Assembly: GCF_003387155.1 (NCBI RefSeq)
Contig: NZ_QUMT01000001.1
Location: forward strand, 1,553,858-1,617,857
DNA: 64,000 bases
Direction of reading: 5' to 3'
Origin: Roseateles depolymerans
Lineage (GTDB): Bacteria > Pseudomonadota > Gammaproteobacteria > Burkholderiales > Burkholderiaceae_C
Made by a program: the position numbers and the translations under genes. Numbering within the stretch: the first letter of the stretch is position 1; the number at the start of each line of letters is the position of its first letter. Of the stretch, positions 1 to 8,792 are shown piece after piece. The notes under the pieces were generated by a model. The model made no database searches and was not told the DNA's origin. It saw only the letters and a program-made list of their open reading frames with translations.

Positions 1-90
1 CAGCAAGAAGTGCAGACCTTGCCCACCGTCTACGTGACCGGCCGTCGCACCACCGAAGTGGCCCAGAACGAACAGGTGGCCGCCCTGTGA
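1..90 (+). CDS. C-terminal end of an unidentified protein (partial)
   Basis: The first 90 bases read open in frame 1 and stop at TGA 88-90, giving a 29-residue tail that ends in AQNEQVAAL. The start lies left of the window. A hairpin with a T-run follows about 55 bases later, which supports this being the real end of a transcription unit. The tail is polar and has no motif, so no function can be assigned. Confidence 0.6.
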   Translation, partial: QQEVQTLPTVYVTGRRTTEVAQNEQVAAL

Positions 91-145
91 GGAGTCGCCA
101 GCCCACGGCGGGGCCGCCGCTGCCACCGATCTATTCACCACCCCC

Positions 146-175
146 AACGCCCGACCGCAAGGTTCGGGCGTTTTT
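146..175 (+). terminator. Rho-independent terminator
   Basis: A 9-bp stem (aacgcccga with tcgggcgtt) closes a nine-base loop and runs into TTTTT at 171-175. It sits just downstream of the partial plus-strand gene and just beyond the 3' end of the minus-strand channel gene, so it mainly serves the plus-strand unit. Confidence 0.8.
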
Positions 176-185
176 CTTTGGGGAT

Positions 186-797
186 TCAGATCCGCTCTTG
201 CGGGGCCGGTGCAATCGCCTCATGCGCCGCTGCCCCATGCCAGCGCCGCACAGTGCGCTGGAAAAACAGGCTGTTGGGCAGTTGCAGGCTGGTGCCGTTG
301 TCCGCGTCGCCGCTCTCCAGCAGCGTGGTGTAGACCAGGTTGATTTCCACCACGCGTCCCTTCACGCCGGGTTTGTCCCCCGATTCCAGCAGTTCCACCA
401 CGTCTCCGATGCGGAAAGCCCGGGTGATGTAGATCAGCAGCGCGCAAAAGAGGTTGGACAGCACGCTCCAGGCCGCGAAGAACGCGACCGCGCCCACGGT
501 GGCGAACCCGGTGAAGGCGCCCCAGAGCACCGACCCGGACACCCCCAGCCGCGCGAGCGCCCAGAGGATGGCGCAGCCGTAGACCACCGAGGCCACCGCC
601 CGCAGAAACAGCGCCGCCACCTTGACCGGCAGCGAATAGGCCATGGTCAAGCGCCGGGTGGCCAGATGCGCCACCCGCATCACCACCCAGGCGCCCAGGC
701 CGATCAGGCCGACTTCGGCCAGGGGGACCAGGATGTCCAGCCAGTCGGAAGCCCAGTCGGGCAGGAAATCGTGCAGGGTTTGGAACAGCTTGTTCAT
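186..797 (-). CDS. MscS-family small-conductance mechanosensitive channel
   Basis: The 203-residue protein has three hydrophobic segments (about 20-40, 55-80 and 85-125). A Gly/Ala-rich pore-helix-like stretch follows (GAFTGFATVGAVAFFAAW), and then the start of an MscS beta domain (FRIGDVVELLESGDKPGVKG, VVEINLVYTTLL). MscS channels open under membrane tension and release solutes during hypo-osmotic shock in the inner membrane. It is shorter than E. coli MscS (286 residues) and lacks most of the C-terminal alpha/beta cage. I chose the ATG giving MNKLF; an in-frame TTG five codons upstream is possible. No convincing Shine-Dalgarno is seen for either. It stands alone, facing away from the next gene. 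Confidence 0.85.
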   Translation of the reverse strand: MNKLFQTLHDFLPDWASDWLDILVPLAEVGLIGLGAWVVMRVAHLATRRLTMAYSLPVKVAALFLRAVASVVYGCAILWALARLGVSGSVLWGAFTGFATVGAVAFFAAWSVLSNLFCALLIYITRAFRIGDVVELLESGDKPGVKGRVVEINLVYTTLLESGDADNGTSLQLPNSLFFQRTVRRWHGAAAHEAIAPAPQERI

Positions 798-1014
798 GGA
801 GTGGAAATGCAAAGATCCGGGGAGCTTACAGGCGGTCTATCGCCGTGAGGCGATTGGCGCACCTGCGCGGTGCGAGACTGACTGTCCGAAAGTCATGTGC
901 GGGGCGGTGAGGCAGGGGAGGAACAGGACGTGCCCCGGTCACTGGAGGAGCCCTGTCACTGACGGGAAATCTTGCGAAACGATCATGACACTTTGAGTTG
1001 TCAAGAAAGTCCCC

Positions 1015-2202
1015 ATGCGAGTTCGTTTTCTGTCTTCCACCCGTGCCCTGGCTGCGAGCCTGGTGGCTGCTGCGGCCCTGATGGCCTGCGGCGGCGGCGA
1101 TGGCGTCGAGCCCGTCGGCACGGCCGACGTGACGGTGTCCAGCCTGCGCCTGATCGGCCAGCAGATCCTGCCGCGGCGCCTGGATTACGCCGGCACTGTG
1201 GTCGGTGGCCTCTCCGGGGTGGACTACGACGCCAAGTCCGACAGCTTTGTCTTCATCAGCGATGACCGCACCACCACCGATTCCGCCGGTGCGCCGCGGC
1301 TGTACACCGCCAAGCTGGCGTTCGATGCCAACAGCTTCACCGCCGTGTCCTTCACCGGCGTGGTCACCATGAAGCAACCGGACGGTTCGGTCTATCCGAA
1401 GGTCCCGGATGCCAAGGTGGCGGACCCGGAATCGGTCCGCATCGACCCGGTCACCGGCAACTGGGTCTGGCTCAGCGAGGGCGACCGCACCCTGACCAGC
1501 AGCCCGGTGCGCGTCATCAACCCCTTCATCCGGGAGATCACGCCGCAGGGCACGCATGTGCGCGAATACAGCCTGCCGCCGATGTTCCAGATGAGCGCGC
1601 AGGAGACCGGCCCGCGCGGCAACCTGACCTTCGAGGGCCTGAGCTTCTCGCGCGACGGCCGTTCGGCCTGGGTGATCATGGAAGGGGCCCTGATCCAGGA
1701 CGGTCCGCTGCCGACGCCCACCAGCGGCAGTGCGTCGCGCCTGACCCGCTTTGACCGCGCTTCTGGCGTGGCCGATGCGCAGTTCGTCTATCCGATCGAC
1801 CCGGTTCAGGCGGCGCCGTCACCGGCGGGCCAGTTCACCGTGAACGGCCCCACCGAAATCCTGGCGCTGTCAGCCACCCGTTTCCTGGTGCTGGAGCGCA
1901 GCTTCTCGGTGGGCGTGGTGGGCAATCAGGTGCGGCTCTATGAGATTGATGTGGCCAATTCCACCAATGTGCTGGCGTCGGCTTCGCTGACCGGCGCGGT
2001 GCCGGTCACCAAGCGCCTGGTGCTGGACTTCGAGACGCTGAAGGCACCCCTGGGCGGCATCGCGAACCTGGAGGGCATCACCTTCGGCCCCATGCTGGCC
2101 AATGGCAAGCGCAGCCTGGTGGTGGTCGCGGACGACAACTTCCCGACGGCCGATTCGGCGACCGACCGCAATCAGATTCTGGTCTTCGAAATCCAGCCCT
2201 GA
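1015..2202 (+). CDS. Lipoprotein of the esterase-like phytase family
   Basis: A 395-residue protein with a lipoprotein signal peptide; the lipobox is LMAC with the lipidated Cys at residue 25, followed by GGG. The body matches the esterase-like activity of phytase family (PF13449 type), a beta-propeller-like fold. It has VGGLSGVDYDAKSDSFVFISDD near the start, FEGLSFSRDGRSAWV in the middle and NLEGITFGPML near the end. These repeated E-G-(L/I) blades are typical of the family. The substrate is unknown and many relatives are annotated only by domain. It probably sits in the periplasm on a membrane. It converges on the binding-protein gene with a 30-base gap and stands alone on its strand. Confidence 0.8.
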   Translation: MRVRFLSSTRALAASLVAAAALMACGGGDGVEPVGTADVTVSSLRLIGQQILPRRLDYAGTVVGGLSGVDYDAKSDSFVFISDDRTTTDSAGAPRLYTAKLAFDANSFTAVSFTGVVTMKQPDGSVYPKVPDAKVADPESVRIDPVTGNWVWLSEGDRTLTSSPVRVINPFIREITPQGTHVREYSLPPMFQMSAQETGPRGNLTFEGLSFSRDGRSAWVIMEGALIQDGPLPTPTSGSASRLTRFDRASGVADAQFVYPIDPVQAAPSPAGQFTVNGPTEILALSATRFLVLERSFSVGVVGNQVRLYEIDVANSTNVLASASLTGAVPVTKRLVLDFETLKAPLGGIANLEGITFGPMLANGKRSLVVVADDNFPTADSATDRNQILVFEIQP

Positions 2203-2232
2203 GCTCGGCGGACCTCAGCGACGTCTGCGGAG

Positions 2233-3354
2233 TCAGCGCACCAGGCGGCCGCCGTTGCCCAGCACTGCGAAGTCCACGTAGCGCGAGGGCGTCTGGCCCT
2301 TGCCGAAGGTCAGGCGGTGGCCGCCGACGTCGGTTTCGAAGCCGCGTTCCATCGCGTCGCTGATGGCGGCGGCGGTGGGAGTGGCGGTGCGTTCGAGGAC
2401 CTTGGTCAGCGCACGCGCTGCAATGAAGCCTTCCAGGGACCGGGACGAGAGTTCCGGGTCCTTGGAGTTCTGGCGCAGGCGCAGGTATTCGCGCACCACC
2501 TCGCGGTCCTGGCGGTCGTCGGTGGGCAGCACGATGGAGAAGGCGAAGCCACGGGCACGATCAGGGCCGAGCTTGGCCAGCAGCGCCTGCACGTCGATGA
2601 TGGACATGCCGAACAGGCCGGCGCGGCCACCGGCGGCCTGATAACGGCTGGTGAATTCGATGGCGGCGGCCGTGGTGGCGGCCAGGAAGATCACGTCCGG
2701 CTGCTGCTTGACCATTTCGCCCACCGCATTGCCCACTTCCGTGGTGTTGCGGGCATAACCGGACTGGGCCACCAGCGTGAGGCCATAGGTCTTGGCAGAG
2801 GCCTGTGCACCGGCCAGGGCATCGCGACCGAGGCCGTCGTCCTGATAGACCACGCCGATCTTGGTGCGGCCCATTTCAGCCAGCTGCTTGAAGAGGCGTT
2901 CCACCTCTTCGCGATAGCTGGCCTTGACCGGGTACATGTTGCGGGCGGTGATGATGCTGGTGGCGCCCGAGACGGCGCCGAACATCGACACACGCGCCTT
3001 CTCCAGAATGCCGTCCTGCTTGAGCGCTTCCAGGTTGGACGTGCCGACCGTGCCGATGAAGGCCGCGGGGTTGTCCTGCTCGATCACTTCCTTGATGAGG
3101 CGCACCGTCTCCTCGGGCTTTTGCGCATCGTCGCGGTAGACCATCTTGATCTTCTGGCCGCGGATGCCGCCCTTGGCATTGACTTCATCCAGCCACAGCT
3201 TTGCGCCCGCGCGCATCGCCTTGCCGGTGACGGCCTGCGGGCCGGAGAAGGGAGCCACCTGACCGACGACGATGTCGGCATGGGCCAGCGGGGCCGCCAC
3301 CAGACAGACAGCAGCCAGGAGACGGCGGGCGAGGCGAGGTACAGCGAATGTCAT
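2233..3354 (-). CDS. ABC transporter substrate-binding protein, branched-chain amino acid (LivK) type
   Basis: A 373-residue periplasmic protein with a Sec signal peptide ending around residue 26 (LVAAPLAHA). The mature start DIVVGQVAPFSGPQAVTGKAM is the hallmark of Peripla_BP_6 proteins that bind Leu/Ile/Val, aromatic compounds or urea. AFIGTVGTSNLEALK and KIGVVYQDDGLGRDA are the hinge and second-lobe segments of the family. No permease or ATPase genes adjoin it, so it is an orphan binding protein. Such orphans are common in Burkholderiales and either share a transporter or work in sensing. The ligand cannot be read from sequence. Confidence 0.9.
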   Translation of the reverse strand: MTFAVPRLARRLLAAVCLVAAPLAHADIVVGQVAPFSGPQAVTGKAMRAGAKLWLDEVNAKGGIRGQKIKMVYRDDAQKPEETVRLIKEVIEQDNPAAFIGTVGTSNLEALKQDGILEKARVSMFGAVSGATSIITARNMYPVKASYREEVERLFKQLAEMGRTKIGVVYQDDGLGRDALAGAQASAKTYGLTLVAQSGYARNTTEVGNAVGEMVKQQPDVIFLAATTAAAIEFTSRYQAAGGRAGLFGMSIIDVQALLAKLGPDRARGFAFSIVLPTDDRQDREVVREYLRLRQNSKDPELSSRSLEGFIAARALTKVLERTATPTAAAISDAMERGFETDVGGHRLTFGKGQTPSRYVDFAVLGNGGRLVR

Positions 3355-3486
3355 GATCGGCGTCAGCGAAGCGTGCAGGAGCGGTGATTGTCATCACTGT
3401 GCCTTGTTTCGACTTCATCCGGTGGGCGACTGCACGCCTTTCCGTGCGAAGCAATGCGCAAACGGCCGCAAGCACTCCGAGCGCGT

Positions 3487-3553
3487 TTCGTTGGGACAAC
3501 GAAGTTTTGCGAGATGTGAGCGGCGAAACGTCGTCGTACGTAGTCATACGTAG
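3487..3553. promoter_or_regulatory. Palindrome and direct repeat in the lepB/binding-protein spacer
   Basis: The 229-base spacer upstream of the binding-protein gene holds a perfect 7-bp-arm palindrome (ttcgttg gga caacgaa, 3487-3503). It also holds the heptamer tacgtag twice, three bases apart (3537-3543 and 3547-3553). Either could be a protein-binding site for the minus-strand gene starting at 3354. No T-run follows the hairpin in either direction, so it does not look like a terminator. Confidence 0.3.
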
Positions 3554-3583
3554 TGGGTGCTGCGTAGCTGCCAAGCGGCGACG

Positions 3584-4252
3584 TCACTGCAATCGACTGC
3601 CGATTCGGTCCCAGCGCGGCAGCCAGTGATCGGTGATGTCGGCGGACACCAGCACGCGTCGCGCGCGACCGTTGATCAGGCGGCGCTCGACCGGGCCGAG
3701 GTAGCGCGAATCGAAGCTGTTGTCGCGGTTGTCGCCCATCATGAAGAACTGGTCGGGACCGAGGGTGATCGGGGCCACGTCGCGCCGCGCGGCGATGCCC
3801 GGCAGATGCTGCACCATGCGTGCCTGGCCGAGCAGCGTCTCCACCTGGCGGAGGGCCGGCACTTCCACACCGGGGGCCACCCATTCCTGCGACGGCATGG
3901 CCGGGCCATAGGTGGCGGCCTGGCCGTTGATGATCAGCACGTCGTGCCGGAGTTCGATCTGATCGCCCGGCACCGCGACGATGCGCTTGATGAGGCGGCT
4001 GCCGTCGGCCGGCGAATCAAACACCACCACGTCGCCGCGCTGCGGGTCGGCCACCGGGTGCAGCGAGACATTGGTGAGGGGGACTTTCCAGTCGTAGGCG
4101 AGGCGATCAACGAGCACCACGTCGCCCTGGAGGATGGTGGGCCGCATGGAGCCGGTGGGCACCGGATTCCAGTCCGCGACAGCGGTGCGGAAGAACAGGA
4201 AGCCCGCGACAAAGAGCAGGAAGCCGCGATTCGCTCGGAGCCAGGTGCGCAT
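3584..4252 (-). CDS. lepB: Signal peptidase I
   Basis: A 222-residue S26 peptidase that cleaves signal peptides of exported proteins at the outer face of the inner membrane. The N-terminal anchor (FLLFVAGFLFFRTAVADW) precedes the catalytic Ser in PTGSMRPTILQGD. The general-base Lys is in SRLIKRIVAVPGD. The C-terminal box D/E is GPDQFFMMGDNRDNSFDSRYLGPV. I chose the ATG at 4252 because it gives the usual start just before the anchor; the frame stays open upstream but that stretch has no membrane segment. It has only one N-terminal anchor, unlike E. coli LepB, and is shorter. It is not next to lepA or rnc, so it may be a second copy. Confidence 0.9.
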   Translation of the reverse strand: MRTWLRANRGFLLFVAGFLFFRTAVADWNPVPTGSMRPTILQGDVVLVDRLAYDWKVPLTNVSLHPVADPQRGDVVVFDSPADGSRLIKRIVAVPGDQIELRHDVLIINGQAATYGPAMPSQEWVAPGVEVPALRQVETLLGQARMVQHLPGIAARRDVAPITLGPDQFFMMGDNRDNSFDSRYLGPVERRLINGRARRVLVSADITDHWLPRWDRIGSRLQ

Positions 4253-4416
4253 GGTGAGGTCCGTGATCAGAGTGGGAACCTTGCCAGTGTGCGCAGCGAC
4301 CGGCCATCTGCCCGCCACGATGCGGCGAATGGCAGTGGGCCAGGATGGCTGGCGGGAAGGCTGGCCAAGGACGCTGTGCCAATGGCCGTCGGGCCACCGC
4401 CAGCGGGCGCCGGGAT

Positions 4417-4462
4417 GTTCCGTTTTTTCGTCGACTATTTGCTTTTGACGAAAAAACGGAAC
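4417..4462. repeat. Perfect 16-bp inverted repeat in the lepB/glucanase intergenic region
   Basis: Arms 4417-4432 and 4447-4462 are exact reverse complements, each with a run of six T or A inside, around a 14-base AT-rich spacer. The 481-base divergent gap 4253-4733 holds no gene I can support; this palindrome and the operator-like site nearer the glucanase are its only clear features. As RNA, either strand would fold into a 16-bp hairpin. The homopolymer lies inside the stem rather than after it, so it is not a standard intrinsic terminator. Confidence 0.75.
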
Positions 4463-4613
4463 AGGCGCCAGCCACTGCGCCAGCCCTGTCGTCTCTGCAA
4501 GGGACACCGCCCGTGACGGCGCCTGCCAACTCGCAACGAGTTGTTGTGTCCTCTCTGTCCGCTTCAAGGCCGGCGGACCCCGGCCTACCGTCTGGGCCCG
4601 CTGCTCACTATCA

Positions 4614-4650
4614 TGAAACCGCTTTCTTGGCCGGTATGCAACTGGTTTCA
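4614..4650 (+). promoter_or_regulatory. Candidate LacI-type operator upstream of the glucanase
   Basis: TGAAACCGCTTTCT matches the LacI/GalR-family consensus TGWNANCGNTNWCA at 13 of 14 positions. A second half, GGTTTCA, lies 23 bases further and forms an inverted repeat with TGAAACC. The site is about 85 bases upstream of the glucanase ATG, where a carbohydrate-responsive repressor could act. No LacI-family gene is present in the window. Confidence 0.4.
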
Positions 4651-4733
4651 AGCCGGTCACCCGCGCGACGCAAAGCTCCACACAATCGCGCGGTTTTCGG
4701 TGCTTGGGCCGGAACATCGAAGAGAGGAAACCC

Positions 4734-6482
4734 ATGTCCAGTCTCCCTAGAATCTTTGCGCGGTGGCTGCTGGCCATCGCGGCGCTGGCGGGCTTTGTCG
4801 CCCCCGCGCTGGCCGCCGATTACACCCAGGGCGTGGCCAGCAGTGGCAGCAGCGCCGTCATCTGGTTCAAGTCCAGCGTCAACACCACCTGGGTGGACGT
4901 GCACTACCAGCTCAACGGCGGCGCGCAGCAGAACCTGCGCATGGGCTACAACGCCGGCAATGCACGGTATGAAACGCAGGTGAACAACGTGGCAGCCGGC
5001 AACACGCTGAGCTACTTCTTCACCTACAACAACGGCAATCCGGCCTACGACACGCCGCGTTTCAGCGCCACGATCAGCGGCAGCACGCCGCCGGCGCCCA
5101 CCGGCATCGCCTGCTTCTACGAGCATGCCAACTACCAGGGCGCCTCGTTCTGCGCCGACGTCGACAGCAGCTGGGTCGGCACTGCCTGGAACGACCGCAT
5201 CTCGTCGGTCAAGGTGCGCAGCGGCTACAGCGTGCAGCTGTTCGATGACATCAACTACGGCGGCCGCAGCGTCACCTTGACCGCGGATGCGCCCAACCTG
5301 GGCAACAACAGCAGCTTCAACGACCTTGCGTCGTCCTTCCGCATCCGCCAGTCCGGCAGCACCGACCTGCCGGAAGGCAATGGCGTGATGACGCTCAAGC
5401 TGGTCAATGGCACCAACGGCGCCTGGCAGGACCAGCAGATCTACTGGTCCATCATCGGATATGACCCGGTGACCAAGGTGCTGTCCTATGTCGACAACAC
5501 CGGCCGACTGGTGCCCGCCTCGCTGGCCGCCAATGACGCGCCCAACCGTCTGACCAAGAACGGCCAGAACTATTCCAACTACTTCTACAAGCTCAATGAA
5601 ATGCCGTGGGTGTCCATCCCCCGCATCGACTCGGGCCGCATGTTCATCAGCCTGGGCTCGCCGATGTACATCAAGATCAACCAGGCCGCCGATGGTCGCC
5701 TGGGCTTCGCCGGCCCGGACATGAACAATCCGAGTGATCCCAACCAGGATGTGAATTTCGAGTGGATCGAGTTCACCGTCGACCAGTGGGGCTACCACGG
5801 CAACACCACCCGCGTGGACCAGTTCGGTTTCCCGCTCAAGACGCGTCTGCTGGGCCGCGACGGCTATGACCGCACGCTGGGCGAAAACGCCTCCCGCGCC
5901 AAGATCTTTGCCGACTTCGAAGCCCTGGCGCAGCCGGAGTTCCGTGGACTGGTGCAGCGTCCCTACCGCATCGTGGCGCCGGCCAAGTCGGTGTTCAATC
6001 GTGGTCAGGCCTACGGCAACTACTTCGCGCCGTATGTGGATCAGGTCTGGGCCTATTACGCCAGCACCGACCTGGTGTTCACCGCCGAGGCGGGCACCTT
6101 CCGCGGCCGGGTGATTGGCAACGACTTCGTCTTCTCGAAGAACGGCGGGCCGCAGAACCTCTACATCCGCGGCAAGCCGACCACCCAGGAAATCCTGGAA
6201 GGCTCAGGCCGTCTGGCCAGCGGCAGCTCCGACGAGAAGGTGGTGCAGGCGCAGATCACCGCCGCCTTCAACCGCCACCTGCTGATGCGCGTGGATCCGT
6301 CGCAGTGGAGCAATGCCGCCACCTACTATGGCGCCGGTCCGGCCAACTACTACTCGAAGTTCTGGCACGACCACAGCATCGATGGCCTGGCCTACGGCTT
6401 CTGCTACGACGACGTGCGCAACCAGAGCACGCTGCTGGAGCATCCGTCGCCGCGCGGCATGTTCATCACCGTCGGCTGGTGA
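4734..6482 (+). CDS. Secreted GH64 beta-1,3-glucanase with CBM56 and beta/gamma-crystallin modules
   Basis: A 582-residue exported enzyme. The signal peptide ends in APALA (about residue 27). Residues 28-115 look like CBM56, a beta-1,3-glucan-binding module (YTQGVASSGSSAVIWFKSS, VDVHYQLNGG). Residues 120-205 form a beta/gamma-crystallin-like domain (ACFYEHANYQGASFC, VQLFDDINYGGRSVTL). The rest is the GH64 thaumatin-like catalytic domain (VMTLKLVNGTNG, FEWIEFTVDQWGYHGNTTRVDQ), which cuts beta-1,3-glucan, releasing oligosaccharides. Substrate would be fungal wall, curdlan or laminarin. The start has a purine-rich ribosome site (gaagagaggaa) six bases ahead. The 3' end overlaps the convergent AraC-type gene by 17 bases. 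Confidence 0.85.
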   Translation: MSSLPRIFARWLLAIAALAGFVAPALAADYTQGVASSGSSAVIWFKSSVNTTWVDVHYQLNGGAQQNLRMGYNAGNARYETQVNNVAAGNTLSYFFTYNNGNPAYDTPRFSATISGSTPPAPTGIACFYEHANYQGASFCADVDSSWVGTAWNDRISSVKVRSGYSVQLFDDINYGGRSVTLTADAPNLGNNSSFNDLASSFRIRQSGSTDLPEGNGVMTLKLVNGTNGAWQDQQIYWSIIGYDPVTKVLSYVDNTGRLVPASLAANDAPNRLTKNGQNYSNYFYKLNEMPWVSIPRIDSGRMFISLGSPMYIKINQAADGRLGFAGPDMNNPSDPNQDVNFEWIEFTVDQWGYHGNTTRVDQFGFPLKTRLLGRDGYDRTLGENASRAKIFADFEALAQPEFRGLVQRPYRIVAPAKSVFNRGQAYGNYFAPYVDQVWAYYASTDLVFTAEAGTFRGRVIGNDFVFSKNGGPQNLYIRGKPTTQEILEGSGRLASGSSDEKVVQAQITAAFNRHLLMRVDPSQWSNAATYYGAGPANYYSKFWHDHSIDGLAYGFCYDDVRNQSTLLEHPSPRGMFITVGW

Positions 6483-7404
6483 GCGCCGGGGACTCCCGTC
6501 CCGCCGGCTGAAGGCGGGCCACCTCGTCCACCGGGGTGGCCCCGAAATACCGCTTGAACTCGCGGCTGAACTGCGAGGCGCTTTCATAGCCCACCCGCGA
6601 GGCCGCGACCCCCGCCTTCGCCCCTTCATGGAGCATGATCAGGCGCGCCCGGTGCAGCTTGTAGCTCTTGATGTACTGCAGGGGCGAGGTGTTGGTCACC
6701 GCCTTGAAGTTGTGGTGGAAGGCGGACACGCTCATGTTCACCATCCGGGCCAGCTGCTCGACGCTGAAGGTCTCGGCATAGTGCGACTCGATGTGCTTGA
6801 TCACCTTGGAGATCAAGCCGAACTGCGTGTGCCGATGCACCAGCGCATGCAGGGCCGCGCCGCTCTCGCCGAACAGCACGTGGTAGAGGATCTCCTGCAC
6901 GATGAGCTTGCCCAGGAAACGCGCGTCCCGCGGGTCCTTCATCGCGTCGAACAGCCGCTCGATGGCGCACAGCAGCCCTTCGTTGTAGGGCGCGCCATTG
7001 ATGCCGGACAGCTCTGAGCCTTCCGCCAGCGGGTCCACATGCTCGTGACCCACATCGGACAGGACCGATTGCAGCAGCGCGGCATCCACGCCGATGGACA
7101 GGCCCACGAAGGGCTGGTCCTTGCTGGCAATGGTCTCGCATTCAAAGGGCAGGGGGACCGTCAGCAGCAGGAAGCGCTGTGCGTCATACCGGAAGGTCCG
7201 GTCCCCCAGATAGCCCACCTTGGCGCCTTGCATCACGATCACGATGGTCGGCTCATACAGCACCGGCGTGCGCGGGTGCGGCTGATCCGTGTAGAGGATC
7301 TTCACCCCCGGCACGGGCGACGGGCTCGCGAAGGCCCCGGTCGAGAAGCCGATCGCCTGCTCGATGATCCTGCGACGGACCGCGTCTTCCAGCATCACGC
7401 TCAT
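6466..7404 (-). CDS. AraC-family transcriptional regulator, YqhC-like (AraC_N type)
   Basis: A 312-residue regulator. The N-terminal half (PVPGVKILYTDQPHPRTPVLY, EPTIVIVMQGAKVGYLGD) fits the AraC_N sensor domain, and the last 100 residues hold two helix-turn-helix units (SVEQLARMVNMSVSAFHHNFK; VGYESASQFSREFKRYFG). It lies 22 bases downstream of the yqhD-type gene on the same strand, so the two are likely co-transcribed. In E. coli, YqhC activates yqhD in response to aldehydes; by analogy this protein may do the same. The gene order differs (regulator downstream rather than divergent), so the function is inferred from family and context. Confidence 0.85.
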   Translation of the reverse strand: MSVMLEDAVRRRIIEQAIGFSTGAFASPSPVPGVKILYTDQPHPRTPVLYEPTIVIVMQGAKVGYLGDRTFRYDAQRFLLLTVPLPFECETIASKDQPFVGLSIGVDAALLQSVLSDVGHEHVDPLAEGSELSGINGAPYNEGLLCAIERLFDAMKDPRDARFLGKLIVQEILYHVLFGESGAALHALVHRHTQFGLISKVIKHIESHYAETFSVEQLARMVNMSVSAFHHNFKAVTNTSPLQYIKSYKLHRARLIMLHEGAKAGVAASRVGYESASQFSREFKRYFGATPVDEVARLQPAGRESPALTSRR

Positions 7405-7426
7405 GATGGCAGCGCCAGGGTGCGCG

Positions 7427-8590
7427 TCAGCGCGCGGCTTCCAGGATGCGTTGGCTGTCTTCCGGGGTGATGTCGCGGTGCTCGCCCAGCGTCAGCATGC
7501 CGTGCTCCTTGAGCTTGGCCACCATGGCCGGGATGCTGCTGCCGTCCAGGCCGTAGGCCGACAGCCGGGTGCCGACGCCCATCTTCTCGAAGAAGGCGCG
7601 GGTGGCGGCGATGGCGCCGTCGATGCGCGCGTCCTCGCTGCCGTCACGCAGGTTCCAGACGCGCTCGGCGTATTGCAGCAGCTTGGCGCGCTTTTGTTCC
7701 TTCTTGTAGCTCAGCACCGAGGGCAGCACGATGGCCAGGGTCTGGGCATGGTCCAGGCCATGCATGGCGGTGATCTCGTGGCCCAGCATGTGGGTGGTCC
7801 AGTCTTGCGGCACGCCGGCGCCGATCAGGCCGTTCAGGGCCTGCGTGGCGCTCCACATCACATTGGCGCGCACGTCGTAGTTCGTGGGTTCGGCCAGGGC
7901 GCGCGGACCTTCCTCGATCAGCGTCAGCAGCAGACCTTCGGAGAAGCGGTCCTGCACCTTGGCGTCCACCGGGTAGGTGAGGTATTGCTCGACGGTGTGC
8001 ACAAAGGCGTCCACCACGCCGTTGGCGATCTGCCGCGGCGGCAGGCTGAAGGTGACTTCCGGGTCCAGCACCGCAAAGACCGGATAGGTGTGGGCGCTGA
8101 AGAAGGCCAGCTTGTCGCCGGTGGCCTTGCGGCTGATGACCGCGCCGCTGTTGGATTCGGAACCGGTGGCCGGCAGGGTCAGCACGACCGCCATCGGGAC
8201 GGCTGCGGCGACCTTGCTGCCGTTGGTCAGCAGGATGTCCCAGGGGTCGGTGGCCGCGGTGTAGCGGGCTGCCGCCGCGATGAACTTGGTGCCATCGGCC
8301 ACCGAGCCGCCGCCGACGGCCAGCAGGAAGTCGATCTTCTCGGCCTTCACCACCTCGACCGCCTTCATCAGGGTCTCATAGGTGGGGTTGGGTTCGATGC
8401 CGCCGAACTCGAAGACCGCGCGGCCTTCGAGCGCCGTTTGCACCTGCACCAGCACGCCGTTTTGCTTGATGCTGCCGCCGCCGTAGGTGATGAGGATGCG
8501 GGCGTCGGCCGGGATTTCCTTGGCGATCTTGGCGATCTGGCCCTTGCCGAACAGGATCTTGGTGGGGGTGTTCAGGATGAAGTTGTTCAT
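7427..8590 (-). CDS. yqhD: YqhD-type iron-containing alcohol dehydrogenase / aldehyde reductase
   Basis: The 387-residue protein has the same length as E. coli YqhD and begins MNNFILNTPTKILFGKGQ, as in that family. GGGSVADGTKFI is the nucleotide-binding loop. The metal ligands are visible as D and H in DGVVDAFVHTVEQYL and two His in THMLGHEITAMHGLDHAQ. The enzyme reduces short-chain and lipid-peroxidation aldehydes with NADPH in the cytoplasm. I chose the ATG at 8590 because the 22 residues encoded upstream are unlike the family. It is followed directly by a YqhC-like regulator. Confidence 0.92.
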   Translation of the reverse strand: MNNFILNTPTKILFGKGQIAKIAKEIPADARILITYGGGSIKQNGVLVQVQTALEGRAVFEFGGIEPNPTYETLMKAVEVVKAEKIDFLLAVGGGSVADGTKFIAAAARYTAATDPWDILLTNGSKVAAAVPMAVVLTLPATGSESNSGAVISRKATGDKLAFFSAHTYPVFAVLDPEVTFSLPPRQIANGVVDAFVHTVEQYLTYPVDAKVQDRFSEGLLLTLIEEGPRALAEPTNYDVRANVMWSATQALNGLIGAGVPQDWTTHMLGHEITAMHGLDHAQTLAIVLPSVLSYKKEQKRAKLLQYAERVWNLRDGSEDARIDGAIAATRAFFEKMGVGTRLSAYGLDGSSIPAMVAKLKEHGMLTLGEHRDITPEDSQRILEAAR

Positions 8591-8792
8591 GGCGTCCGTC
8601 TGGGTGGGTTGTCTGTCGATGGATGGCATTCTTCTCCTGACAGTCGGAAGCCGCAATGCATGAAGCTGCCCATGTTTTGCCTATTTCTCTTGAGGGTCGG
8701 AAGAACGGGCAAAAGAAAGGAGGCGCCTGCGCCGACTCGCAGGAGCGCATTTTGCCGAGTTGTCAGCGAATGTGTCCCCTCCCATGCCGCCC

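Noticed and set aside
3584-4777. Signal peptidase with a 175-residue N-terminal extension
   Set aside because: The extension runs through the palindrome and operator-like spacer, overlaps the glucanase start and lacks any membrane segment or conservation pattern.
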